From UMGS172 sp045636945 (lineage in GTDB: Bacteria; Bacillota; Clostridia; Oscillospirales; Acutalibacteraceae): DNA of 41,189 nt. Positions within the stretch are counted from its first letter, which is position 1, and the number at the start of each line of letters is the position of its first letter. The notes under the pieces are model-generated. The model was not told where the DNA came from. It searched no databases and saw nothing but the letters and a program-made list of their open reading frames with translations. This document shows positions 24,109 through 32,577 of this stretch, piece by piece. The stretch is taken from NCBI GenBank assembly GCA_045636945.1, contig JAZTYO010000030.1, forward strand, positions 1-41,189, in the 5' to 3' direction. Both the position numbers and the translations under genes were made by a program.

Positions 24109-25166
24109 TTCAATTCCTCCAATATTTGTTTTACTGCCTTAACAAAGGCTTCCATTTCTGATTTGCTGCCGATTGTGATTCGGTTGAAATCCTTGATTTT
24201 TTCTTTTGTAAAGTGTCGGACGAGGATTCCGCTGTCCTTTAATTTGAGGTACAGCTCTTCTCCGCCGATCTTGTCCGACTTGGCAAAAATAAAGTTTGCC
24301 TTGGACGGGATAACGTAAAAGCCTAAAGCTTCAAGCTCTTTGGTGGTATATTCGCGGTTAGCAATGATTTTTTTGCAGTTTTCCATATAGTAATCATTGT
24401 CCTTAACCGCCGCAACACCTGCCACCATAGTTAAGCGATTTATGTTATAGGGGTTGGTCGAATATTTAATTCTTTCCAAATCGGCGATCAGTTCCTCGTC
24501 GGCAATGGCAAAGCCAAGACGTGCCCCTGCCATACTGCGGGATTTGGAAAAGGTCTGAACCACGAGCAGGTTCTTATACTTTTTGGTAAGAGGATATGCC
24601 GATTCACCGCCAAAGTCAACGTAAGCCTCGTCAATCACAACAACGCTGTCGGGATTGGCTTTGAGGATGCCCTCAACCTGCATCAACGTAAGGCAAAGTC
24701 CTGTTGGTGCGTTGGGGTTGGCAATAACCACCATTCGGCCGTCACCCTTATAGTCCTCGGGGTCGATAGAAAAATCGTCCTTGAGCGGCACCGTCACATA
24801 GTCGATTCCGTGCAGTTCGGCAAAAACGCTGTAAAATCCATAGCTTATCTCGGGGAACATTGCACCTTTTTCAGTGAATGCCATAAACGAGAAATTCAGA
24901 ATATCGTCAGAGCCGTTGGAAAGAAAGATGTTGTTAGGGGTTACACCGTGCAAATCTGCCAAAGCGGTTTTAAGTGCAATTCCCGTAGGGTCGGAATAAA
25001 GGCGCAAATCCTTGACCTCTTGGCTGTTTACGGCATTTATAACACCGTCTGACGGAGGGAAAGGCGATTCGTTGGTATTAAGCTTTATATACTTTTTATC
25101 TCTCGGCTGTTCGCCCGGAGTGTAAGCCTCCAGAGTCCAGTACCGATTTTTCAAAAACTTACTCAT
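24105..25166 (-). CDS. hisC: Histidinol-phosphate aminotransferase
   Basis: A fold-type I PLP aminotransferase of 353 residues making histidinol phosphate from imidazole-acetol phosphate and glutamate. Visible are KLNTNESPFPPS, SNGSDDILNFSFMAF, NPNAPTGLCL, VIDEAYVDFGGE, the PLP-binding lysine in VVQTFSKSRSMAGARLGFA and a C-terminal RITIGSKSEMEAF. It overlaps hisD by 4 nt. HisC-type enzymes can also serve aromatic amino acid synthesis. Confidence 0.96.
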   Translation of the reverse strand: MSKFLKNRYWTLEAYTPGEQPRDKKYIKLNTNESPFPPSDGVINAVNSQEVKDLRLYSDPTGIALKTALADLHGVTPNNIFLSNGSDDILNFSFMAFTEKGAMFPEISYGFYSVFAELHGIDYVTVPLKDDFSIDPEDYKGDGRMVVIANPNAPTGLCLTLMQVEGILKANPDSVVVIDEAYVDFGGESAYPLTKKYKNLLVVQTFSKSRSMAGARLGFAIADEELIADLERIKYSTNPYNINRLTMVAGVAAVKDNDYYMENCKKIIANREYTTKELEALGFYVIPSKANFIFAKSDKIGGEELYLKLKDSGILVRHFTKEKIKDFNRITIGSKSEMEAFVKAVKQILEELK

Positions 25167-26443
25167 TTTTCTTCCTCAAAACGAATTGTAGCACTCTTGG
25201 CGTGTGCGGTAAGACCCTCTTTTTCGGCAAAGAAGGCAACTTCATCAGCCACCTTGCTCAAAGCATCGCGGGTGTAGTAGGTGTACTGCGTTTTCTTGAC
25301 GAAATCGTCAACCGACAGAGGGCTGGAAAATCTTGCAGTTCCGCTTGTGGGCAGGGTGTGGTTAGGTCCTGCATAATAGTCGCCCAAGGCCTCGGGGCAA
25401 TATTTGCCCATAAAGATACTGCCTGCGTGTTTGATTTTATCAAGATAATCAAACGGATTGTCAACGCAGATTTCCAGATGCTCGGGGGCAATCTCATTGG
25501 CAATGTCGATAGCCTTAGAAAGACAATCGGCAACGATTATCTTGCCGTTGTTATCAATGGATGTTCGCGCAATTTCCGAACGAGGAAGCAAAGGTATCTG
25601 CTTTTCAAGTGATGCGCTTACCTTTTCGGCAAGGGTGATGCTATCGGTAACAAGCACAGCGCTTGCCATTTTGTCGTGCTCGGCCTGACTGAGCAGGTCG
25701 GCTGCAACAAAATTGGGGTTGCAACTACCGTCGGCAACAACCAGAATCTCACTCGGTCCCGCAATCATATCAATCGAAACAAGACCGAAAACCTGACGTT
25801 TGGCTTCGGCAACAAAGGCATTACCCGGACCGACAATCTTGTCAACCTTGGGGATGGTTTCGGTGCCGTACGAAAGTGCGGCAATAGCCTGAGCTCCGCC
25901 TGTCTTGAAAATGCGGTCAACACCTGCAATCTTAGCAGCGGCAAGAATAACGGGGTTTACCTTACCGTTTGAAGAGGGAGGTGTGGTAATGCAAATTTCC
26001 TTACAGCCTGCGATTTTGGCAGGGATTGAATCCATGAGAACGGTGGAAGGATATGCAGCAGTGCCACCGGGTACGTAAAGACCAACCTTTTCAATGGGGG
26101 TAATCTTCTGACCAGTTACAATACCGTCGTTTTCCGAAATGATAAAGCTCTGTCTTACCTGCTTTTCGTGGAAATTGCGGATGTTTTTGGCAGCAGTGCG
26201 GATAATTTCCAAAAACTTGGGTTCAACCGCATTGAAAGCCTCTTCGATTTCGGCTTCGGTAACCTCCAAAGAGGTCAAAACGGCTTTGTCAAACTTTTCG
26301 GCATACTTGATAAGTGCCTTGTCACCGTTTTGCTTTACGTCCTCGATAATATCGGAAACAACGCCCGATACGTCGGTTGCGGCAGTGCCACGGGCAAAAA
26401 TTTCGGAGTTTGGCACCTCGCCGTATTTTAAAATTTTAATCAT
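25163..26443 (-). CDS. hisD: Histidinol dehydrogenase
   Basis: A zinc enzyme of 426 residues performing the last two oxidations to histidine with NAD. Blocks include GLYVPGGTAAYPSTVLMDSIPA, VDKIVGPGNAFVAEAKRQVFG, IDMIAGPSEILVVAD, LLSQAEHDKMASAVLVT with the Gln-His zinc ligands, and APEHLEICVD plus the C-terminal SGTARFSSPLSVDDF. It overlaps hisG by 8 nt. Although late in the pathway, it is third in the gene order, as often seen in Firmicutes. Confidence 0.97.
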   Translation of the reverse strand: MIKILKYGEVPNSEIFARGTAATDVSGVVSDIIEDVKQNGDKALIKYAEKFDKAVLTSLEVTEAEIEEAFNAVEPKFLEIIRTAAKNIRNFHEKQVRQSFIISENDGIVTGQKITPIEKVGLYVPGGTAAYPSTVLMDSIPAKIAGCKEICITTPPSSNGKVNPVILAAAKIAGVDRIFKTGGAQAIAALSYGTETIPKVDKIVGPGNAFVAEAKRQVFGLVSIDMIAGPSEILVVADGSCNPNFVAADLLSQAEHDKMASAVLVTDSITLAEKVSASLEKQIPLLPRSEIARTSIDNNGKIIVADCLSKAIDIANEIAPEHLEICVDNPFDYLDKIKHAGSIFMGKYCPEALGDYYAGPNHTLPTSGTARFSSPLSVDDFVKKTQYTYYTRDALSKVADEVAFFAEKEGLTAHAKSATIRFEEEK

Positions 26444-27071
26444 TTGCTTTCACCTGCTTTGTAAGTCCTTCACGGACACGTTCAATAAGTTCATTTTTAA
26501 ACTTATAACTCGATTTGTTGGCAATAAGACGTGCACTTATGGGAAGAATGGTTTCCTTGGGTTCAAGGTCGTTCTCCAACAAGGTTTTGCCCGTTTCAAC
26601 AATATCAACAATAACGTCCGAAAGTCCCAGAATAGGGGCGATTTCAATCGAGCCGTTCAATTTAATAATATCAATATCACGGCATTTTTCGGCATAGAAT
26701 TTCGAGGCAATATTGGTGAATTTGGTTGCAACTCGGAGTGTTGAGTTGGGGTCGTCGCGAAAATCCTTTTTGGCGGCAACAGCCATACGGCATTTGCCTA
26801 AATTCAAATCCAAAAGTTCATAAACATCGGGCTCATATTCAAGTAAAATATCCTTGCCTGCAACACCGATATCGGCGGCACCGCGTTCAACGTAAATTGC
26901 AACGTCGGAGGGCTTTACCCAAAAGTAACGGACACCTGCAGCCTCGTTTTCAAAAATCAGTTTGCGGTTAGGCTCTTTAATGGAAGGGCAGGGGAAACCG
27001 CTTTTTTCAAACATATCGTAAACCTTTTCACCCAAGCGACCTTTAGGCAATGCTACGTTAATCATTTCCAT
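26436..27071 (-). CDS. hisG: ATP phosphoribosyltransferase, short catalytic subunit
   Basis: The first committed enzyme of histidine synthesis, in the 211-residue short form that lacks the C-terminal regulatory domain and needs HisZ. It has the N-terminal VALPKGRLGEKVYDMF, GAADIGVAGKDILLEYEPDVYELLDL, and the PRPP-binding stretch LNGSIEIAPILGLSDVIVDIVETG. The start overlaps the hisZ end by 14 nt (or 8 nt if the second Met is used). Histidine feedback would act through the HisG-HisZ complex. Confidence 0.96.
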   Translation of the reverse strand: MEMINVALPKGRLGEKVYDMFEKSGFPCPSIKEPNRKLIFENEAAGVRYFWVKPSDVAIYVERGAADIGVAGKDILLEYEPDVYELLDLNLGKCRMAVAAKKDFRDDPNSTLRVATKFTNIASKFYAEKCRDIDIIKLNGSIEIAPILGLSDVIVDIVETGKTLLENDLEPKETILPISARLIANKSSYKFKNELIERVREGLTKQVKAND

Positions 27072-28167
27072 TGACGGTTTCCAGTCCTTTCTCGGTTATT
27101 TTAAGCAACTGACGGTAGCGGAGATTCTGGGGTGTTTCTTTTGCAACAAGCACCGAGTTTCCACCATTCGACAGCATTTCGGAGGTCTTGATTGCGGCGG
27201 CGATATCCTCACCGTACAAAAGCACGGTATCAACGTCGTATTCTTTGAGGTTGCGGTCGTAACGGCCGAGCTCGTCAAGATAAACGGCAAAGCCGATAGC
27301 ACCTGCCGTGCGGTTTAACTTTCTCATTAATTTATCGTACTGTCCACCTGACAAAACGGCATCGGGAATATTGCGGATGTAACCTTTAAAGACCACACCG
27401 CTGTAATAACTCATTGTACCGATACAGGAGAAATCAACAATAAGCTTTACTGCACTTCCAAGGCTTGACAGCACGTTGTAAATCGTTTCAAATTCGTTGA
27501 GTGCATTGAGAACGGCCTCGGACGAATAAACCGACTTAACAGCGGTAAAGGCATCGTTTGGGTTGGGGTAGTTCTTGGTGAAAAGGGTCAGTTTTTTGGC
27601 ATCAATACCGTTGGCTTCGCAAAGTCCCCGCAAATCGTCGGTGTTTTTGGCGTTTATAAAGGTGATTACCTGCTTGCGAAGCTCCTTTGAAAGCAGAAGC
27701 TCGTCAAAAGCAGTTTCAATAAGTCCAACGTGCGACATTTCCAGAAGAGAGTTGTTGTCAACCGTTTCAAGACTCTTAACTGCAAGACTTAAAACCTCGC
27801 ACACCTCAAAAAGACCGATGTTGCCGATACACTCAAGGCCTGTTTGCATAATTTCCTTGTAGGTATGGGTGCTTCCCGAAATACGGTATACGTTCTCATT
27901 GTAATAAAGCTTGTGTATGCCGTCGGAATCCTTTGAGTTGTTGATTATCGACAGAGTAACGTCGGGCTTCAAAGCCTTCAAACGGCCGTTGGTGTCGGTA
28001 AAGGTTATTATACCGTCGGACACCAAAAAGTCCTTATTTCTGACGTAAAGGTCATACTCCTCAAACTTGCTCATTTTAAACTGAGTGTAACCGAAACGGC
28101 GATAAAGTGAACGAAGCGAGTAAACCGCGGCTTCTTCACGTTTTAACAAAGTTTTATCAATAGCCAT
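27058..28167 (-). CDS. hisZ: ATP phosphoribosyltransferase regulatory subunit
   Basis: A 369-residue histidyl-tRNA synthetase paralogue that forms the hetero-octamer with short HisG and carries the histidine feedback site. It has the class II synthetase-like motifs LYRRFGYTQFKMSKFEEYDLY, FTDTNGRLKALKPDVTLSII and YRISGSTHTYKEIMQTGLECIG, and lacks the anticodon-binding domain of HisS. The frame opens at 28197, but the ATG at 28167 has GGAGG 6 nt upstream and begins with the expected AIDKTLLKREEA region. It is the first gene of the operon. Confidence 0.93.
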   Translation of the reverse strand: MAIDKTLLKREEAAVYSLRSLYRRFGYTQFKMSKFEEYDLYVRNKDFLVSDGIITFTDTNGRLKALKPDVTLSIINNSKDSDGIHKLYYNENVYRISGSTHTYKEIMQTGLECIGNIGLFEVCEVLSLAVKSLETVDNNSLLEMSHVGLIETAFDELLLSKELRKQVITFINAKNTDDLRGLCEANGIDAKKLTLFTKNYPNPNDAFTAVKSVYSSEAVLNALNEFETIYNVLSSLGSAVKLIVDFSCIGTMSYYSGVVFKGYIRNIPDAVLSGGQYDKLMRKLNRTAGAIGFAVYLDELGRYDRNLKEYDVDTVLLYGEDIAAAIKTSEMLSNGGNSVLVAKETPQNLRYRQLLKITEKGLETVNGND

Positions 28168-28219
28168 TTTTGCCTCCGAAACAGGTGTATAATGCACCCT
28201 TGGTGTGATTTATTTTAAT

Positions 28220-28248
28220 ACTCTACCATATTAGCACGCTAAAGTCAA
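28220..28248 (-). promoter_or_regulatory. his operon promoter with embedded palindrome
   Basis: Minus-strand TTGACT (28248-28243), 17 nt, TAGAGT (28225-28220). The spacer half next to the -35 box is the near-perfect palindrome TTAGCGTGCTAA (28242-28231), placed to block RNA polymerase. A TrpR-related HisR/YerC repressor is a plausible ligand, by knowledge of his control in Firmicutes. The short leader leaves no room for a histidine T-box. Confidence 0.7.
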
Positions 28249-28278
28249 GAGCTTTGCCGAAAAAATTTATGTTTTTAT

Positions 28279-28307
28279 TGACTTAAAACGAATCCTATTA
28301 TACAATG
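28279..28307 (+). promoter_or_regulatory. Promoter of the GxDLY/SGNH esterase gene
   Basis: TTGACT (28279-28284), 17 nt, TACAAT (28302-28307), divergent from the his promoter and about 35 nt before the start codon. Confidence 0.65.
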
Positions 28308-28342
28308 TACATATAAATTTATCAATACATAAGGGTGATAAA

Positions 28343-29413
28343 ATGAGTGATATTTCAAAAATAGATAAAAATTTTGCCGTAAAACCTGTTGAAGTGGGCA
28401 AGGATACGGTGTTTTTTAACGTTTTGGAGGAGCCATTTAAGGTTTATGGCCTGATACTCCCCGAAAACGAGGATGATGTTTACCGCCGTATTCCTTTGAG
28501 TGTTGCCAAGGCAACCAGCGAGGGTGTTGTTCCTTTAAGCCACCACACTGCAGGCGGCCGTGTGAAGTTCAGAACCAACTCACCTTACGTTATTATCCGC
28601 TCAAATCAACCTGTAGTCGGCAAGATGCCTCATTTTGCTTTCACAGGAAGCATAGGTTATGATATGTATAAAAAAGAAAATGGCGTTGATTGGTATGTTA
28701 ATACCTTCGTTCCGCCTATTGATGTTTCAAAAGGCTATGAGTCAAAAAAAGAAACAGGCATAAACAAGGAAACCGATATTACCATTCACTTTCCGCTTTA
28801 TTCCCGTGTGCAGAGCCTTGAAATCGGTCTTAAAGCAGGTTGCACCTTAAAGCCTGCTAAGGGTTATAAGTATGATGTTCCCGTGGTTTACTACGGCTCG
28901 TCCATAACGCAGGGAGGATGTGCATCACGTCCCGGTATGGCTTATCAAAACATCATTTCCCGTGAGGTTGACTGTGACCATGTTAACCTCGGATTTTCGG
29001 GCTCGGCCAAGGCGGAGGAAGCTATTGCCGAGTATATTGCAGGTCTTAAAATGTCGGTTTTTGTGTATGATTACGACCACAATGCTCCCAATGGCGAGCA
29101 TTTGAAAAAAACACATCACAGAATGTATAAAATCATTCGCGATAAGAACCCTGAACTGCCGATAATTATGGTTTCTGCCCCTAACGGACGTCCCGATGCC
29201 AGTGGGATTTACCGCCGTGATATTATCAAGGCAAGCTACGAGCAGGCTTTGAACGAGGGCGATAAAAACGTGTGGTTTATCGACGGCGGTGAAATGATGA
29301 AGTTCCCTGGCGGAAACGAAGCAACGGTTGATAACTGCCACCCGACCGACCTCGGTTTCAGACGTATGGCCGACGTTATCGGAGCAGTTGTAAAAGAGGC
29401 CTTGGAGAAATAA
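28343..29413 (+). CDS. GxDLY-domain SGNH/GDSL hydrolase (probable carbohydrate esterase)
   Basis: A 356-residue cytoplasmic hydrolase. The N-terminal beta-rich half has the GxDLY-like segment TGSIGYDMYKKENG (about residues 96-112). The C-terminal half is an SGNH domain: GSSIT with nucleophile Ser187, GFSGSAK with the Gly block, DYDHNAPN with the Asn block, and DNCHPTD with Asp330 and His333. Proteins of this arrangement are often esterases or deacetylases acting on sugars. AAGGGTG precedes the ATG, and no signal peptide is seen. A decayed GH16-like lipoprotein gene follows, so it may once have been part of a glycan-use locus. Confidence 0.88.
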   Translation: MSDISKIDKNFAVKPVEVGKDTVFFNVLEEPFKVYGLILPENEDDVYRRIPLSVAKATSEGVVPLSHHTAGGRVKFRTNSPYVIIRSNQPVVGKMPHFAFTGSIGYDMYKKENGVDWYVNTFVPPIDVSKGYESKKETGINKETDITIHFPLYSRVQSLEIGLKAGCTLKPAKGYKYDVPVVYYGSSITQGGCASRPGMAYQNIISREVDCDHVNLGFSGSAKAEEAIAEYIAGLKMSVFVYDYDHNAPNGEHLKKTHHRMYKIIRDKNPELPIIMVSAPNGRPDASGIYRRDIIKASYEQALNEGDKNVWFIDGGEMMKFPGGNEATVDNCHPTDLGFRRMADVIGAVVKEALEK

Positions 29414-29454
29414 GCGCCTTTAGTTTTAAATATTAAACATAAAAAGGAGAAGGC

Positions 29455-31229
29455 TATAAAAAACCACGTTAAAAGGGCCATTGTGTTTGTGGTACTTCTT
29501 TGCGTTGTGTTTTCTCTCTTTGCTTGCGATTCCAATGTTAATATGGAGCTATCCAATGAGGCCAAAAAGATAGTTTCAACCGATGAGGTGAAGCTTGTTG
29601 GTGAGGACGGAAAGGCCACCTTCCGCATTGTGAGACCCGATTCTACAGATTCTTCGGCGGGTCCCGTAGCGGTTGAGATTTTCAAAAAATATAAAGAACT
29701 GCTTAATGCCATACCCAAGCAGGTCACTGATACCGAAAAGTCTGACGGTGTCCGTGAAATTCTGGTGGGCGATACCAACCGTGAGGTCACAAAGAAGGAA
29801 AAAGAACTGTTGCCCAATGATGGTACTGGTAAGGATTCTGACTACTTTATTTGCTCGATTGGTGACGATATAGTAATCCTCGGAGGCTGTGAAAAATCCC
29901 TTAAAACGGCAAGCGAGTATTTTATAGAAAATATTTCGCAGCCCGAATTACCCAACGGAATATACTACCACCATAAAGACGAAAACTCCAATATTACGGT
30001 CTGCAATATTTCCCCACTTTCAAGGTTTACGGTTGTGCGACCGATATACAACGTTTCGTACCTTACACAGCTTGAAACCGAAAAGTTGTGTGACCTTCTT
30101 TACGAAAAGACGGGCTATGACGTTCCGATAGTACACGACAACGTTTCAAAGAATAATCCCGACCCGATCAGAGAGGCGGTATACTTGAAAAGACGACTGC
30201 CACCGAGTACGAGATTTTCATAGGCAACTGCGACCGTGAGGGGGTAAAGCAACCCAAGGTTGCCGACTATTACGAAATTCGCATTGAGGACAAGAAAATT
30301 TACCTCAACAGCGGTAGCCCCTATGCTACCACAATGGCTGTTTCGGAGTTTATCAAGATGGTTGAAAGCAACGACACTATTGACAGCAATATGTCGGTTA
30401 GCAATGCCAACTACCGTCAGGTTTTGAAAGATTATGACAGTAAGACCTATTATCGTCCTACCTGGTATGATGAGTTTAACGGTACCGAGATAGATGAGAA
30501 AATTGTAAGTTGCCTGGAATGCCAAGGGAGGTAAGTTGGTTGACGGTAAAATCTGCTACCGCGGAAGCTTTGAGCATTAGAACAACTACGTAAAAGACGG
30601 CAAACTGTATATTGAGGCCTTGAAAACTGAGGATGCCTATTACGGTGGTATGATAAAAACCGACCGTTCGATGGAATTTTTTGTACGGATATCTCGAAAT
30701 ATCCGACCTTCATCCTCTCGACAACGGTTTTTGGACATCACTTTGGACCGTTTCAAAATCGAGTAAATATAACAAAGAAATGTGGTACAGTGAAACCGAT
30801 ATCGACGAGTCGTTCGGCAACGGACGTATAATAAAGGGCAACCTTTGGGCTTGGACGACCACCTACAGACGTACGCAGTTGAACCTTCATAACGGACGTG
30901 GCGATACCAAAAACGACCACCGAGAATACACAGCCGACGACCTAAGAGGCTTGTGGCAGGATTCTCATACCTACGGCTTTGAATGGGTTGATAACAAGAC
31001 CATAAGATTTACTGTTGACGGATACGTCTGGCGAGAAACCGAATTGCAGGGCAAAGAACTGCAAAAGGTTTATGCACAGTATATGATGATTCAGATAAGT
31101 ATGGCTACCGCGTTTGAGTCGAGGGGTCTTGTAACTCAGAATGAATGGCAGTGGGAAAACACCAACAAGTTTATTGTTGTTTGGGTTTACCTTTACCAGC
31201 TCGACGGCCACGGATTGTTGAAATATTAA
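29455..31229 (+). pseudogene. Decayed GH16-like (concanavalin-type) lipoprotein
   Basis: An AGGAGA site is followed by ATA where ATG is expected, then KNHVKRAIVFVVLLCVVFSLFACD, a lipoprotein signal with an LFAC lipobox. The frame then breaks near 30180 (one base lost in GGG), near 30500 and near 30530, has an in-frame TAG at about 30578, and has an extra T in T6 near 30676. Pieced together, the middle reads TWYDEFNGTEIDE and the end holds YGYLEISDLHPLDNGFWTSLW and ETDIDESFG, which keeps the ExDxxE catalytic pattern of family 16 glycosidases. With at least four frame breaks and one stop it cannot make a whole protein. A poor sequence assembly is the alternative. Confidence 0.8.
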
Positions 31230-31238
31230 TCGATACAT

Positions 31239-31281
31239 AAAAGGAAACAACGTATAATTACAGTGTTTCCTTTTATTTTTT
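31239..31281 (+). terminator. Terminator after the GH16-like pseudogene
   Basis: An 11-bp stem, AAAAGGAAACA / TGTTTCCTTTT, with a 14-nt loop and ATTTTTTT downstream. It closes the core-type region just before the pilus island. Confidence 0.85.
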
Positions 31282-31317
31282 TAAAATTGCTATTTGTGAC
31301 TAAAAGGCTATAAAACA

Positions 31318-31346
31318 TTGCAAACGCAACATTTTTGTGATAGAAT
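31318..31346 (+). promoter_or_regulatory. Promoter at the left edge of the pilus island
   Basis: TTGCAA (31318-31323), 17 nt, TAGAAT (31341-31346), 46 nt before the first codon of the broken XRE gene. No other good promoter is obvious before the coiled-coil gene, so it may now drive the pilus operon. The rest of the 319-nt stretch 31230-31548 holds the terminator at 31239 and the XRE remnant. Confidence 0.6.
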
Positions 31347-31391
31347 AAACAAAAACGTTTGAAACACCGTAATAATGGAGGTTAGATACAA

Positions 31392-31488
31392 ATGGCTATC
31401 AGTTATAAAAAAACTTTGGAAGCTACTCATTGATAGAGAAATGAAAAAGAAAGACCTAGTGGCTCTTTCTGGCATAAGAGGTTTGTAA
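31392..31488 (+). pseudogene. Fragment of an XRE-family helix-turn-helix regulator
   Basis: The bases encode MAISYKK, then, after one surplus A in an A7 run, KLWKLLIDREMKKKDLVALSGI before a stop. This is the start of the small Cro/C1-type regulators common on mobile elements and phages of clostridia, which have MAISYKKLWKLLI and KKKDL..K.GIS. The remaining two thirds are gone. GGAGG lies upstream of the ATG. It marks the left end of the pilus island, and the original regulator of the locus may have been lost. Confidence 0.75.
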
Positions 31489-31548
31489 GAGGGCTTGTGG
31501 TAAAATGCAAGTTTGAAATGGATTTATATTTGAAAGGAGGCTCGGCAT

Positions 31549-31947
31549 ATGACGGATAAGGAATTTAAAAGACTCAGCAGAGCGCAGCTGATCGATATTA
31601 TCTATAAGCTCCAATTGGAACTTGACAAGGTGAATGAAGAAAAGCAGGAGCTGGAAAGCAAATTAGCAGATAAGCGACTTCGTTTGCAGAGTGCCGGAAA
31701 TATTGCGGAAGCAGCCCTTGAAATTAACGACTGTTTCCGCAGCGCACAGAATGCTGCAGAGCAATACTTAAATGAAATCAAAGCAATCCGTGAGGAAACG
31801 GAAGCAGAGCGACAAAGGATTCTTGCCCAGGCGCAAGCAGAAGCAGAAGCCATCATCGCGAGCGCAAAAAAGACACATGGCGATTACGATTCTGTGATAG
31901 AAGAAATTATGAAAGAATTTGGACAGAATCATTCGGATAACGGGTGA
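31549..31947 (+). CDS. Coiled-coil protein of pilus locus, function unknown
   Basis: A 132-residue hydrophilic protein, almost wholly alpha-helical. Residues 15-50 form a Leu/Glu/Lys coiled coil (LQLELDKVNEEKQELESKLADKRLRL), followed by AGNIAEAALEINDCFRSAQNAAEQYLNEI and an Ala/Glu/Gln-rich second coil (RQRILAQAQAEAEAIIASAKK). It has no signal peptide or membrane segment, so it is cytoplasmic. AAAGGAGG lies 8 nt before the ATG. It overlaps the signal peptidase gene's start region (GTGA), so they are coupled. The pattern resembles DivIVA-like or ATPase-b-like helical scaffolds. A role in placing the secretion or pilus machinery is only a guess. Confidence 0.8.
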   Translation: MTDKEFKRLSRAQLIDIIYKLQLELDKVNEEKQELESKLADKRLRLQSAGNIAEAALEINDCFRSAQNAAEQYLNEIKAIREETEAERQRILAQAQAEAEAIIASAKKTHGDYDSVIEEIMKEFGQNHSDNG

Positions 31948-31952
31948 TAGAT

Positions 31953-32540
31953 ATGTTACATAAAAAGAAAAAGGAAGTATCCCTTCCTACGAAAAGTCAA
32001 GTTGAAACAGAACGAAAACGCTATCGCCGGCAGAAAGCATATAACAAGGCTCTGCGAGGAACAATATACGTTTTAACCATTGTGGCAGCCGTTGCTGTGT
32101 TGATTGCAACTCTTATTTTGCCGGTTCTGCAAATCGAGGGCACCAGTATGGAGCCAACACTGTCAAACGGTGATATTGTGCTACTTATGAAAACGACCCG
32201 TTTTGAACGTGGCGACCTTTGCGCATTTACATGGAATAACAAGCTTTTGGTAAAGCGTGTAGTCGGTCTCCCAGGTGATTGGATCGAGATCGATACTGAT
32301 GGCACAATATATCTGAACGGCGACAAGCTGGATGAACCGTATGTACAGCAAATGGCATTGGGAGAATGTGATCTTGAATTCCCCTTCCAAGTGCCACAGG
32401 AGCAGTATTTTGTAATAGGAGATATGCGAGAAAGTTCTATAGATTCTCGCAACTCCCTGATTGGCTGTATTCCAAAAGACCAAATCGTTGGAAAAGTTTT
32501 ATTTAGAGTATGGCCATTTAAAAAAATCAGTTTTTTCTAA
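31953..32540 (+). CDS. lepB: Type I signal peptidase of pilus locus
   Basis: A 195-residue S26A signal peptidase. One membrane helix (GTIYVLTIVAAVAVLIATLILPVL) is followed by the catalytic Ser65 in EGTSMEPTL and the general base Lys101 in LLVKRVVGLPGD, then the GDMRESSIDSRNS box. This matches the bacterial SipS/LepB Ser-Lys class, not the archaeal-type SipW. The GTG at 31944 is possible, but ATG 31953 fits the GGGTG site. Dedicated signal peptidases in pilus operons are known to be needed for pilin maturation or assembly in some Gram-positive bacteria. It probably processes the adhesin and pilins next to it. Confidence 0.92.
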   Translation: MLHKKKKEVSLPTKSQVETERKRYRRQKAYNKALRGTIYVLTIVAAVAVLIATLILPVLQIEGTSMEPTLSNGDIVLLMKTTRFERGDLCAFTWNNKLLVKRVVGLPGDWIEIDTDGTIYLNGDKLDEPYVQQMALGECDLEFPFQVPQEQYFVIGDMRESSIDSRNSLIGCIPKDQIVGKVLFRVWPFKKISFF

Positions 32541-32577
32541 ACATTAAGACATAAATATAACAGAGGAACAAGCGTTT

